A DNA stretch of 64,000 nucleotides from Cryobacterium glaciale (GTDB lineage Bacteria > Actinomycetota > Actinomycetes > Actinomycetales > Microbacteriaceae), in contig NZ_SOEY01000028.1 of the NCBI RefSeq assembly GCF_004402535.1, positions 310,001-374,000 of the forward strand, read 5' to 3'. This document shows, piece after piece, positions 26,365-35,629 of the stretch (position 1 is the first letter of the stretch; each line of letters opens with the position of its first letter). Under the pieces are notes generated by a model. It saw nothing but the letters and a program-made list of their open reading frames with translations. It was not told the DNA's origin and ran no database searches. Position numbers and translations under genes: made by a program.

Positions 26365-26712
26365 ATGAGTGAAGCAGTGAAAGACGCCCCACCGAAGTCC
26401 ACCATCGACTACGAGGCGTTTGAAAAGACTCCCCGTTTTCTCAAGCTGAAGCGCACCCGCAACAGGTTCGTCGTACCGATGGCCATCTTCTTCCTGGTCT
26501 GGTACATCGCGTACGTTCTCGCGGCCGCATACCTGCACGACTTCATGGCGACGCCGGTGTTCGGCCGCATCAACATCGGGCTGCTCCTCGGGCTCGGCCA
26601 GTTCGTCACGACGTTCGCAATCACGATGACGTACGTGACCTTCGCCAACCGCAAGATCGACCCCCGCACCGAAGAACTTCGCCTTGAACTCGAGCGGATG
26701 GAACAGCGATGA
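26365..26712 (+). CDS. DUF485 small membrane protein (YjcH-like transporter partner)
   Basis: A 115-residue protein with two transmembrane helices (about residues 34-57 and 70-92) and charged ends. DUF485 proteins precede ActP-type symporters in many bacteria. AAGGAGG lies just before ATG at 26365, and the last four bases overlap the symporter start (ATGA). It probably assists membrane insertion or function of the symporter. Confidence 0.88.
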   Translation: MSEAVKDAPPKSTIDYEAFEKTPRFLKLKRTRNRFVVPMAIFFLVWYIAYVLAAAYLHDFMATPVFGRINIGLLLGLGQFVTTFAITMTYVTFANRKIDPRTEELRLELERMEQR

Positions 26713-28325
26713 ACACACTGCACCTCCTGGCCACGACGGTCAAACCGGTTGAGAACAACCCGGTCCTGAACATCTCCATCTTTCTCGCGTTCGTGGCGGT
26801 GACCCTGATCATCGTCATCCGCTCGGGCCGCAACAACAAGTCCGCCGCTGACTATTACACCGGTGGCCGCTCATTCACCGGACCGCAGAACGGGTTCGCC
26901 ATCGCCGGCGACTATCTCTCGGCGGCATCGTTCCTCGGCATCGTCGGCGCGATCGCGATCAGCGGCTACGACGGGTTCATGTACTCGATCGGGTTCCTCG
27001 TCGCCTGGCTCGTGGCTCTGCTGCTCGTTGCAGAGCTCATGCGCAACACCGGCAAGTTCACCATGGCCGATGTGCTCTCCTTCCGGCTCAAGCAGGGCCC
27101 CGTGCGCGTGGCAGCAGCCACGACCACCCTCGCCGTCTGCTTCTTCTACCTGCTCGCCCAGATGGCTGGAGCCGGCGGACTCGTCTCGCTGCTCCTCGGC
27201 ATCAATGACAAGCTCGGCCAGTCCATCGTGGTTACCATCGTCGGCGCGCTGATGATCGTCTACGTACTGGTCGGCGGCATGAAGGGCACCACCTGGGTGC
27301 AGATCGTCAAGGCGTTCCTGCTCATCCTCGGCGCTCTCGCCATGAGCATCTGGGTCATGGCGATCAACGGCTTCAACCTGTCGGCACTGCTCGACACCGC
27401 GGTCGCCCAGTCTGCCTTCGGCGCCGACGTTCTGGCCCCGGGACTGAAGTACGGAACCAACCCGCTCGACTTCATCTCGCTCGCCCTCGCCCTGGTTCTC
27501 GGAACCGCCGGCCTCCCGCACGTGCTCATGCGCTTCTACACGGTTCCGACCGCCAAGGAAGCTCGTCGCTCGGTCGTCTGGGCCATCTGGCTCATCGGCG
27601 CGTTCTACATCTTCACCCTGGTGCTCGGCTTCGGTGCCGCGTCACTCGTCGGTGCAGACACCATCGAGGCCGCTCCCGGCGGCGTGAACTCGGCAGCCCC
27701 GCTGCTCGCGCTCGCCCTCGGCGGTCCGCTGCTGCTCGGCTTCATCTCGGCGATCGCCTTCGCGACGATCCTCGCCGTCGTGGCCGGAATCACCATCACG
27801 GCGGCAACGAGCTTCGCGCACGACATCTACGGATCCGTCATCAAGAAGGGCAAGGGAAACCCCGACGACGAGGTCAAGGTCGCCCGTCGCACCGTCATCG
27901 TGATCGGAATCCTCGCCATCGCCGGTGGTATCGGTGTGCAGGGTCAGAACATCGCCTTCCTCGTGGCCCTGGCCTTCGCCGTCGCGGCGAGCGCCAACCT
28001 GCCGACCATTCTCTATTCCCTGTTCTGGCGTGGCTTCACTACCCGGGGCGCGGTTTGGAGCATGTACGGCGGACTCGCCTCGGCCGTCCTTTTGATCATC
28101 TTCTCGCCGGTGTTCTCGGGCACCGACACCTCGATGTTCGGTGCCGGCGTCGACTTCGCGGTCTTCCCGCTGAGCAACCCCGGTATCGTCTCGATCCCGC
28201 TCGGGTTTTTCCTGGGCTGGCTCGGATCGGTCACCAGCACCGTCAAGGAGAGCCCGAAGCTCGCCGCCGAGATGTCGGTGCGTTCGCTCACCGGCCACGG
28301 CGCAGAAAAGGCCGTCGAGCACTAA
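26709..28325 (+). CDS. actP: sodium/solute symporter family carboxylate permease (ActP/MctC-like)
   Basis: A 538-residue SSS-family protein with about 13 transmembrane helices; YYTGGRSFTGPQNG near 50-63 is the typical sodium-symporter opening. ActP and corynebacterial MctC import acetate, propionate and pyruvate. Its place after prpE and DUF485 suggests propionate uptake for the methylcitrate cycle here. A strong terminator follows at 28343. Confidence 0.9.
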   Translation: MNTLHLLATTVKPVENNPVLNISIFLAFVAVTLIIVIRSGRNNKSAADYYTGGRSFTGPQNGFAIAGDYLSAASFLGIVGAIAISGYDGFMYSIGFLVAWLVALLLVAELMRNTGKFTMADVLSFRLKQGPVRVAAATTTLAVCFFYLLAQMAGAGGLVSLLLGINDKLGQSIVVTIVGALMIVYVLVGGMKGTTWVQIVKAFLLILGALAMSIWVMAINGFNLSALLDTAVAQSAFGADVLAPGLKYGTNPLDFISLALALVLGTAGLPHVLMRFYTVPTAKEARRSVVWAIWLIGAFYIFTLVLGFGAASLVGADTIEAAPGGVNSAAPLLALALGGPLLLGFISAIAFATILAVVAGITITAATSFAHDIYGSVIKKGKGNPDDEVKVARRTVIVIGILAIAGGIGVQGQNIAFLVALAFAVAASANLPTILYSLFWRGFTTRGAVWSMYGGLASAVLLIIFSPVFSGTDTSMFGAGVDFAVFPLSNPGIVSIPLGFFLGWLGSVTSTVKESPKLAAEMSVRSLTGHGAEKAVEH

Positions 28326-28342
28326 CCCCCCGCAGAACAACG

Positions 28343-28379
28343 AACGGGCCGGCCAGGTTTCCCCTGTCCGGCCCGTTTT
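28343..28379 (+). terminator. intrinsic terminator after the symporter gene
   Basis: AACGGGCCGG pairs with CCGGCCCGTT, with CCAGG/CCTG extending the stem, then TTTT. It ends the prpE-DUF485-actP unit and, read the other way, the converging SDR gene. Confidence 0.85.
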
Positions 28380-28391
28380 GGTGTTTCTTTA

Positions 28392-29171
28392 CTACTCGCG
28401 CACAGTCAGGGGGCCGCGGGCGATCCGGGTCGGCGCCGCCTGGGCGACCGGCTTGATCACGATTAGGTCGAGGTTCACGTGGGCGGGTCGCTCCACGCTC
28501 GACACGATCGTCTCGGCGATATCCTCGGCCGAGAGCGGATCGGGAACGTTGTCGTAGGCCGCGAACGCCTTGTCAGCGTCACCGTTGAAGCGAACCAGGC
28601 CGAACTCATCCGTTTTGACCATGCCAGGCGCGATCTCGATCACCCGGATCGGTTCCCCCGACAGCTCGAGCCGCAACACCTCGGTCATCGCGTGCGCCGC
28701 GAACTTCGCCGCGTTGTACCCGCCGCCTCCGAGGTAGGCGACGTGGCCTGCGATCGACGTGACGGTCACGATGTCGGCCGACCCGGCCCCCGAGTCGATG
28801 CCGGCGCGCAGCAGCGGCAGAATGGCCGTGGTGACGCGCTTGACGGCCAGCACGTTGATCTCGAACATCCAGGCCCAGTCTTCGATGCTGCCGGCCTCGA
28901 CGGTGTCGAGTCCCTTGGCGCCGCCGGCGTTGTTGATCAGGGCGTGCACCGGGCCGCTAGCTGCCAGGTAGTCGCGCAGCGCGTCGACATCCGCTTGCAC
29001 CGTGAGGTCGGCGGTGAAGACATCCGCTCCCGTTTCTGCGTGCAGCGTGGCGAGGCGGTCGGCACGCCGGGCGACCCCCACCACATCCCAGCCTCGAAGC
29101 CGGAACAGACGAACGGTCGCCGCTCCGATTCCTGAACTTGCTCCGGTCACAACCACTCGTCGAGTACTCAT
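28392..29171 (-). CDS. short-chain dehydrogenase/reductase
   Basis: A 259-residue SDR: TGASSGIG near residue 9, NNAG near 80, catalytic Ser (TSIAGH), and YNAAK near 150. The ARRADR segment after strand 2 favours NADP. It resembles the YdfG/serine-3-dehydrogenase group that oxidises 3-hydroxy acids. Start at 29171 (MSTRRV); 29 bases separate it from the divergent acyltransferase start. Confidence 0.85.
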   Translation of the reverse strand: MSTRRVVVTGASSGIGAATVRLFRLRGWDVVGVARRADRLATLHAETGADVFTADLTVQADVDALRDYLAASGPVHALINNAGGAKGLDTVEAGSIEDWAWMFEINVLAVKRVTTAILPLLRAGIDSGAGSADIVTVTSIAGHVAYLGGGGYNAAKFAAHAMTEVLRLELSGEPIRVIEIAPGMVKTDEFGLVRFNGDADKAFAAYDNVPDPLSAEDIAETIVSSVERPAHVNLDLIVIKPVAQAAPTRIARGPLTVRE

Positions 29172-29200
29172 TTGTCCATTGTGGCGGGAGAATGGATTCA

Positions 29201-30313
29201 ATGAGCACCGTACCGATGAACTCAGTGGGCACCGCCATCACTCAACCGCGTCGTCGCGTACCCCTCTGGGACAACGCGCGCTGGATCGCGATCACCCTCA
29301 TGGTGGTCGGCCACGCTATTCTCAAACTCATCGGCGAAGCGGATGTCGCGTACACGCTCTACCTGTTCATCTACGCGTTCCACGTGCCGGTTTTCGTGGC
29401 CGTGAGCGGCTACTTTGCCAAGAGCGGGCCGCCCGACGCACGGCAGATGCACCGGCTGCTCACCGACATCATCATTCCGTACGTCATCTTCGAGACGATC
29501 TGGACCGGCCTGCGCTGGATTTTGGGCGGCAAACTTGTCCTGGACTACTCCACCGCGAGCTGGACCCTGTGGTTCCTGCTCGCCCTGCTGGTCTGGCGCA
29601 TCGCCCTGCCCTACCTCGTGCTGCTGCGCTACCCCCTGCTGATCAGCATCGCTATCTCCATCGGCGCCGGGTACCTTCCGAATATCGATGGAACCTTCGC
29701 CCTCTCCCGCACCCTCGGGCTGCTGCCGTTCTTCGTGTTCGGCTGGAAACTGCGGCAGTGGCTGCTGACCGACACCTGGCTGGAACTGCGCGCCGGCCTC
29801 ATCTGGCGCTGGCGGGCCGGGGCGATCGGGCTCTTCGCGCTGCTCTACCTGGTCATCGCGCTGAACATCCAGGCCCTGCGGGACCTGCAGGTGCGCCGTT
29901 TTCTGCTCTACGACGAGGCCTACGGCGTGTTTGACTATTCCTCATGGTGGGCCGGCGGCATCCGTTTGGCGGTCATGCTGCTCGCCTTCGCGCTCATCGT
30001 GGCGTTCCTCATGCTGATTCCCAGGCGTTCGACTTGGTTCACCGATCTCGGCGCTGCCACGATGTACATCTACCTGCTGCACACCTTCGTGCTGTACCCG
30101 CTGCGGGAGATGGGCGTGCTCGACGGGCCCCAGCCGGCGTGGGTTCTGCCCGGCATGATCGTGCTGAGCGTGGCCATCTCGATCGTGCTGTCCCTGCCCG
30201 TCGTTCGACGGGCGTTTCGGCCGCTCGTCGAGCCGCGGGCGCGGTGGCTGTTCCGGTCTAGTGCGGCCACACCCACCGGAACGATCGTGCTGCCGCAGCG
30301 CGATCGCAAATGA
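29201..30313 (+). CDS. membrane acyltransferase family 3 protein
   Basis: A 370-residue integral membrane protein with about ten helices. The opening PLWDNARWIAITLMVVGH supplies the conserved His of acyltransferase-3 (OafA/YeeZ-like) enzymes, which move acetyl or other acyl groups onto sugars at the membrane. It most resembles the fucose-4-O-acetylase-like subgroup. The ATG at 29201 has GGGAG about 10 bases upstream; ATG at 29192 is too close to it. No glycan gene is adjacent, so the acceptor is unknown. Confidence 0.8.
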   Translation: MSTVPMNSVGTAITQPRRRVPLWDNARWIAITLMVVGHAILKLIGEADVAYTLYLFIYAFHVPVFVAVSGYFAKSGPPDARQMHRLLTDIIIPYVIFETIWTGLRWILGGKLVLDYSTASWTLWFLLALLVWRIALPYLVLLRYPLLISIAISIGAGYLPNIDGTFALSRTLGLLPFFVFGWKLRQWLLTDTWLELRAGLIWRWRAGAIGLFALLYLVIALNIQALRDLQVRRFLLYDEAYGVFDYSSWWAGGIRLAVMLLAFALIVAFLMLIPRRSTWFTDLGAATMYIYLLHTFVLYPLREMGVLDGPQPAWVLPGMIVLSVAISIVLSLPVVRRAFRPLVEPRARWLFRSSAATPTGTIVLPQRDRK

Positions 30314-30426
30314 CCGCTCGAACAACATGACGTTGTGTTTCGCCCGCTGTTGCACGGCCATTCGGGCCTCTTTATGCTCGGGGCCAGAGCGCTGGAGAGT
30401 CCGCGCTGTATGAGCCGGAGGCTATC

Positions 30427-31758
30427 GTGACCGACAATTCTTCATCGTGGAAGTTTGAGACCAAGCAGGTTCACTCCGGCGCTCGTCCCGACCCGGTCAC
30501 CAACGCGCGGGCCACCCCGATCTACCAGACCACGTCCTACGTGTTCAACAGCTCCGAGCACGCCCAGAACCTGTTTGCGCTGGCCGAATTCGGCAATATC
30601 TACACCCGCATCCAGAACCCCACCCAGGCGGTCGTCGAAGAGCGCGTCGCCGCGCTCGAGGGCGGCACCGCGGCGCTGCTGCTGTCGAGCGGCCAGTCGG
30701 CATCCACCTTTGCGGTGCTGAACATCGCGCAGGCCGGTGACCACATCGTGTCATCGAGCTCGATCTACGGCGGCACCTACAACCTGTTCAAGTACACCCT
30801 GGCCAAGCTCGGCATCGAGGTCACCTTCGTCGAAGACCAGGATGACGCGGCCGAGTGGGAGCGCGCGGTGCGCCCGAACACCAAGCTGTTCTTCGCCGAG
30901 ACCATCGGCAACCCGCGCATCAACGTGCTCGACATCTCGCTCGTAGCGGATGTCGCCCACACGGCGGGTATTCCGCTCATCGTCGACAACACCATCGCCA
31001 CGCCCTACCTGATTCGCCCGTTCGAGCACGGCGCCGACATCATCGTGCACTCGGCCACCAAATTCCTCGGCGGCCACGGCACCATCATCGGCGGCGTGCT
31101 CGTCGACGGCGGCACGTTCGAGTGGTCGAAGAACGTGGAGAAGTTCCCCGGCCTGACCGAACCGGACCCGTCGTACCACGGCGCGAGCTACACCACGGCC
31201 GTCGGCGACGGCATCGCCTACGTCATCAAGGCGCGCGTGCAGCTGCTGCGCGACCTCGGAAGCGCCATCGCCCCGGCGAGCGCCTGGCAGCTGATCCAGG
31301 GCATCGAGACGCTGAGCCTGCGCATCGAACGCCACGTGCAGAACGCCCAGGACATCGCCGAGTGGCTCGACAACCACGAGGACATCGCCTCGGTGAACTA
31401 CGCCGGACTGCCGTCGAGCCCCTGGTATGCGACCGCCAACAAGTACGCTCCGCTCGGCGTCGGCGCGGTGCTCTCGTTCGAGCTCAAGGGCGGCGTCGCA
31501 GCCGGCCGCGCCCTCGTCGACAACCTGAGCCTGTTCAGCCATCTCGCCAACATCGGCGACGTGCGATCCCTGGTGATACACCCGGCCTCGACCACGCACG
31601 CCCAGCTCACCCCTGAGCAGCAGCTGACCGCCGGCGTCACGCCCGGCCTGGTGCGCCTCTCGGTGGGCATCGAGAACGTCGCCGATCTGAAAGCCGACCT
31701 TGAGGACGGTCTGGCCGCTGCCCGCGCCGTCGTCAAGCGCGACCGCGCCGACGCCTAA
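30427..31758 (+). CDS. metY: O-acetylhomoserine sulfhydrylase (Cys/Met PLP enzyme)
   Basis: A 443-residue Cys/Met-metabolism PLP enzyme making homocysteine from O-acetylhomoserine and sulfide. The cofactor lysine is in [11 protein letters not shown] near 207, with [13 protein letters not shown] near 112 and the long-chain length typical of MetY rather than MetB (about 380). GTG start at 30427 after GGAGG. It is followed 72 bases later by metX, which makes its substrate. Confidence 0.93.
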   Translation: MTDNSSSWKFETKQVHSGARPDPVTNARATPIYQTTSYVFNSSEHAQNLFALAEFGNIYTRIQNPTQAVVEERVAALEGGTAALLLSSGQSASTFAVLNIAQAGDHIVSSSSIYGGTYNLFKYTLAKLGIEVTFVEDQDDAAEWERAVRPNTKLFFAETIGNPRINVLDISLVADVAHTAGIPLIVDNTIATPYLIRPFEHGADIIVHSATKFLGGHGTIIGGVLVDGGTFEWSKNVEKFPGLTEPDPSYHGASYTTAVGDGIAYVIKARVQLLRDLGSAIAPASAWQLIQGIETLSLRIERHVQNAQDIAEWLDNHEDIASVNYAGLPSSPWYATANKYAPLGVGAVLSFELKGGVAAGRALVDNLSLFSHLANIGDVRSLVIHPASTTHAQLTPEQQLTAGVTPGLVRLSVGIENVADLKADLEDGLAAARAVVKRDRADA

Positions 31759-31770
31759 AGCCGGTCGCCG

Positions 31771-31800
31771 CCCGGGCGCACAACGTAACATGCGCCCGGG
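31771..31800. terminator. hairpin between metY and metX
   Basis: CCCGGGCGCA and TGCGCCCGGG form a perfect 10-bp stem with a 10-base loop. No U run; it may lower read-through into metX or stabilise the metY message. Confidence 0.45.
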
Positions 31801-31830
31801 CCGTTCATTCCACCGCCAGAATGGACGTGT

Positions 31831-33033
31831 ATGGAATGGCAATCATCAGCAGACACGGTCCCGTCGAGCTTCATCACCGAAGCCCAGGCGCGCTCGGTCC
31901 TCGGCAAGCCTCCGGCGACCGGCGCCTGGCGCGACGGCGACCCGGTCGGCCACCGACAGTTTTTGAACCTCGGCCCGCTCACCTTCGAGGCGGGCGGCAG
32001 CCTGCCGAATGTGCGTCTCGCCTATGAAACCTGGGGCACCCTCAACCCGGCCGGCGACAATGCCGTGCTCGTGCTGCACGCCCTCACCGGTGACAGCCAC
32101 GTGGTCGGCGCACCCGGTCCCGGCCACGAGACCGGCGGCTGGTGGGACGGCATCGTCGGCCCCGACCTGGCCATCGACACCGATCGTTGGTTCGTCGTGG
32201 CACCGAACATGCTCGGCGGCTGCCAGGGCAGCACCGGGCCGGCCTCGCTCGCGCCCGATGCGCTGGAGTGGGGCATCCGCTTTCCCTATCTGACCATTCG
32301 GGACCAGGTCGACGCGCAGCGCGTGTTCAGCGACCGGCTCGGCATCGACCGCTGGGCCGCCGTCATCGGCGGTTCCATGGGCGGTATGCACGCCCTCGAA
32401 TGGGCGATCGAGACCCCGGAGCGGGTCGACCGCCTCATCATTTTGGCCGCGCCGCCCGTCACGACCGCCGACCAGATCGGCCTCAACTCGGTGCAGATCG
32501 AGGCCATCCGCACCGACCCGGCCTTTCGAGCCGGCGACTATTACGACGAAGCGGATGGCGATGGCCCGACCCGTGGGCTGGCCCTGGCCCGCCGCATGGC
32601 CCTGTTGAACTACCGAAGCCCGGCCGAATTGAACGCCCGCTTCGACCGTGGGTGGCAGAGCGGCATCAGTCCGCTCGGCGCCAACGGCCGCTTCGCCGTG
32701 GAATCGTACCTCGACTTTCACGGCAATAAATTCACCCGACGATTCGACGCCAACAGCTACATCGTGCTCGTCGAAGCCATGAACTCCCACGATGTCGGTC
32801 GCGGACGCGGCGGCGTCGCGGCTGCCCTCGCCCTGATCACCGCCCGCTCGGTCGTCGTCGGAATTGACAGCGACCGACTGTTCCCGGTCGATGGCCAACG
32901 CACCATCGCCGCCCACCTCCCGAATAATATCGACGGCCCCACCGCGGTGGTGCTGGAATCCGGGTATGGTCACGATGGCTTCCTCATTGAGAACGAAGCA
33001 ATCGGCGCCCAGATTCGGCGGGTGTTGCACTAA
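31831..33033 (+). CDS. metX: homoserine O-acetyltransferase
   Basis: A 400-residue alpha/beta-hydrolase-fold enzyme moving acetyl from acetyl-CoA to homoserine. The nucleophile Ser182 is in GGSMGGM; Asp in IDSDRLFPV near 350 and His in SGYGHDGFL near 383 complete the triad. With metY it forms the direct-sulfhydrylation route to methionine. The transacetylase/succinylase choice cannot be settled by family alone, but actinobacterial MetX usually uses acetyl-CoA. Confidence 0.93.
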   Translation: MEWQSSADTVPSSFITEAQARSVLGKPPATGAWRDGDPVGHRQFLNLGPLTFEAGGSLPNVRLAYETWGTLNPAGDNAVLVLHALTGDSHVVGAPGPGHETGGWWDGIVGPDLAIDTDRWFVVAPNMLGGCQGSTGPASLAPDALEWGIRFPYLTIRDQVDAQRVFSDRLGIDRWAAVIGGSMGGMHALEWAIETPERVDRLIILAAPPVTTADQIGLNSVQIEAIRTDPAFRAGDYYDEADGDGPTRGLALARRMALLNYRSPAELNARFDRGWQSGISPLGANGRFAVESYLDFHGNKFTRRFDANSYIVLVEAMNSHDVGRGRGGVAAALALITARSVVVGIDSDRLFPVDGQRTIAAHLPNNIDGPTAVVLESGYGHDGFLIENEAIGAQIRRVLH

Positions 33034-33104
33034 GGCGATCTGCGCGTGTGTGGCGCCCGGTATGGTGCTGATAGACACGTTCATCTCCAACCCGACAGGC
33101 ACCC

Positions 33105-34274
33105 ATGCAACGCATTTTAAAGGAGCGCGACCGTCTCCTGCGAAGAGCGGTGCAGGCAGCCGGGCTCACCGGTTCGGCTACGACGCTCACCTGTCTGCTG
33201 GTGCCGGGCGGTGTGCAAGCCGACGCTCGTACGTGGGCCGCCGTGTTCGTGCTGTTCATGACTGCCGGCCAGTACCTGCTCGGCAGCACCGGGGCACTGC
33301 GCTGGGCCGTGTTGACCGTGCTCAGCGGGCTGGCCATCATCCTGGTCGTCGGATTAGCCAGCCATCCCGGCGTGCCCCCGAACCTGATCGAGGAAAGCGT
33401 CATCGGCATGGTCTCCACCGCACCGATGTGCGCGGTCGCGGCCGTGCTGCTGACCAGCCCGCGCCGGCTGCTGCTGCTCGTGACTTTCTTCGTCGTCACC
33501 ATCACCTGTGTGGCCGTGGTGACGGTCGATGCGCCAGACCGCACGGTGCTGCTGGCCCTGACCGTGAGTATGTGGCTGGCCTTCACTCTCGCCTCTTGGT
33601 GGATCGCGCAGAGCGTGCCCCGCGTGATGCACCGCATCGCCGCGATCGGCCGCGCCCATCGAGCCGAACGGCACGCGAGCGAGCTCGAAGCGCAACGCCG
33701 CCAGGACGCCCGCCTGCTGCACGACACCGTGCTCGCCACCCTGACCCTGCTCGCGCATTCCGGTGTCGGGGTGAGCCCGACCGCCTTACAGAAACAGGCC
33801 GGCGATGACGCCAGGCTGCTGCGCCAACTGCGCCTCGGCGGCCTGCCGACCCCGCGCCGTTCCGGGGTGTACAGCCTGGAACCGGCCACGGTCCTCACCC
33901 TCGGCGACACCCTCGACGCCGTGCGCCAGCGGTTCGAACGCCTGGGCCTCACCGTCAACTGGCACGGCAGCGGCCAGGTGCAGCTGCACAGCAATGTGCT
34001 CGACTCCTTCCTGCTGGCGCTCTCCGAATGCCTCGAAAACGTGCGTCGCCACTCCGGGGTCGACCACGCCGACGTGACCATAACGGATGACGACACCACC
34101 GTTCGCGCGATGGTCACCGACACCGGGGTCGGCTTCAATCTCGGCCAGGTGGGCTCCGAACGGCTCGGCGTTGCCGAATCGGTCATCGCTCGGTTGCGCG
34201 ACGTCGGCGGCAACGGCCGCCTGTTCTCCTCGCCGGGCGCCGGAACGACGGTCGTCCTGGAAGTTCCTAAGTGA
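33105..34274 (+). CDS. membrane sensor histidine kinase (HisKA_3, NarL/DesK type)
   Basis: A 389-residue kinase. Six hydrophobic segments fill about residues 20-170 with hardly any extracytoplasmic domain, so the sensor is in the membrane. A coiled linker leads to the phosphorylated His206 in RRQDARLLHDTV. The ATP domain has the N box ECLENVRRHS near 314, TDTGVGF near 338 and SPGAGT near 378. Its stop overlaps the GTG of the next gene (GTGA). It probably signals to the LuxR-type regulator at 35630. Confidence 0.88.
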   Translation: MQRILKERDRLLRRAVQAAGLTGSATTLTCLLVPGGVQADARTWAAVFVLFMTAGQYLLGSTGALRWAVLTVLSGLAIILVVGLASHPGVPPNLIEESVIGMVSTAPMCAVAAVLLTSPRRLLLLVTFFVVTITCVAVVTVDAPDRTVLLALTVSMWLAFTLASWWIAQSVPRVMHRIAAIGRAHRAERHASELEAQRRQDARLLHDTVLATLTLLAHSGVGVSPTALQKQAGDDARLLRQLRLGGLPTPRRSGVYSLEPATVLTLGDTLDAVRQRFERLGLTVNWHGSGQVQLHSNVLDSFLLALSECLENVRRHSGVDHADVTITDDDTTVRAMVTDTGVGFNLGQVGSERLGVAESVIARLRDVGGNGRLFSSPGAGTTVVLEVPK

Positions 34275-35584
34275 GCCAGTTCAGCGATACCGCGCCCATC
34301 GCCACCCACCCGCGCGGTGTCGGTTCGCGTCTGCTCGGCGGCCCCTCCGAGCGGAGCTGGCCGCCGGCATCCGCTGGTCGGCGCAGTCGTACTGACCTGC
34401 TGCCGCTGCGGTTTCCGCGCACGATCTTGCGAGGCGACGGCCGCATCACCGTGTTCCGGTCAGACCAGAACGGTTTGGGCGCCCGTCATCTGGGAATCGG
34501 CATGCGCGTCAGCGGCGCCTGTATCGCGCTGTTCCTGCTCGTGCGGCTGATCATTCAGTCGGACCCGGCCCACCTTCCGGTGCTCAGCATTCTGGCCTGG
34601 GTGATTCTGCTGGCGACCGCCGTGGCCGTGAACCTCGCCGTGCACAAACTGGCGTCCCGCCTGCCGCTCGGGTTGTTCCTGGCTGCCCTCGGTGCCTGCG
34701 CGGTCGTGGTGGCACTGGATCTGGCCGGGGCGAGCGACTTCCCCACCGCCGCCCCCGCCGTCGGTGCCTTCCTCCTGTCGATCGTGACGCTGCGGGAAAC
34801 CGGCGACATCACCATGGCCACCGTCGCCCTCGGCCTGGCCCTGAGCGCGGGAACCCTGTTCGAAACGCGCACAGACCTGCTCACCCTGGGTCCGGACGTG
34901 CTGTCCATTGCCCTGGCGGTGGCGCCGCCGCTGGTCGGGGCGAGCATCGTGCAGGCGTTTCGGCGCATGGTGCAGCGCGAACTCGACCTGGTGCTGGTGC
35001 AGAGCACGGTGTCCCAGCCACGATTCGCGGTCGGCATGCTCGCCTCCGAGCAGCTGGCCCAGCTCGACCTCGATGCTGAAACCCTGCTCGACGATGTCGC
35101 CCAGGGCCGCACCGCGTTGCCACTCGCACCGTCGACGGCGACGACGGCGGCGTCCCTGGCCACCCAGTTACGTCTGCACCTGATCGAGGGCCGCACGGAG
35201 ACCTGGCTGCACCATGCAATCACCGAGAGTGAATTTCTCGGCCCGGTCGTCGTGCTGAGCGATCCGGCCGGCCTCGCCGGCCTGCTGTCCCCGCCGCAAC
35301 GCGATGGGCTGCTTCTCACGATTTGGCTCCTGATCGGGGATACGGCGCGGTCAGGGGCATCCGTTTCGCTGCGCCTTGGACCGATTGCCCCCACACATGG
35401 GGCAGGGCCGCACCACAAGGTACGTTTTCCGGTCGAATTGACCACAACGGGGGTCGCCCGACGGCGTGTCGATCCGGAAACCTGGCAGGCGATTCGTGCC
35501 GTCGGCCCGCATGTGGACTCAAATCGGTCCGGAAGCCTGCGGGTCGACATCGAGTGTAGTGTGGTCAATCCCGCGGATGCCTAA
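34271..35584 (+). CDS. membrane protein resembling a degenerate histidine kinase
   Basis: A 437-residue protein that I cannot place in a named family. After about 80 N-terminal basic residues come six hydrophobic segments (about 80-230), then a cytosolic part of 200 residues. That part has the order of a HisKA_3/ATPase module (helical linker MVQRELDLVLVQ, then LSPPQRDGLLLTIWLLIGD where an N box would be), but no phospho-accepting His motif and no G boxes are visible. GTG start overlaps the kinase gene by 4 bases and the regulator follows by 45. It may pair with the kinase as a pseudokinase or sensor; this is inference. Confidence 0.6.
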   Translation: MSQFSDTAPIATHPRGVGSRLLGGPSERSWPPASAGRRSRTDLLPLRFPRTILRGDGRITVFRSDQNGLGARHLGIGMRVSGACIALFLLVRLIIQSDPAHLPVLSILAWVILLATAVAVNLAVHKLASRLPLGLFLAALGACAVVVALDLAGASDFPTAAPAVGAFLLSIVTLRETGDITMATVALGLALSAGTLFETRTDLLTLGPDVLSIALAVAPPLVGASIVQAFRRMVQRELDLVLVQSTVSQPRFAVGMLASEQLAQLDLDAETLLDDVAQGRTALPLAPSTATTAASLATQLRLHLIEGRTETWLHHAITESEFLGPVVVLSDPAGLAGLLSPPQRDGLLLTIWLLIGDTARSGASVSLRLGPIAPTHGAGPHHKVRFPVELTTTGVARRRVDPETWQAIRAVGPHVDSNRSGSLRVDIECSVVNPADA

Positions 35585-35629
35585 TATTGGGGATTTTGAC
35601 GATAGGGTGCAGGCAGTAGGAGGCAGAAA

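Noticed and set aside
30314-30426. SAM riboswitch upstream of metY
   Set aside because: Methionine genes in actinobacteria can carry one, but the 113-base leader shows no recognisable SAM-II or SAM-IV core pairing by eye.
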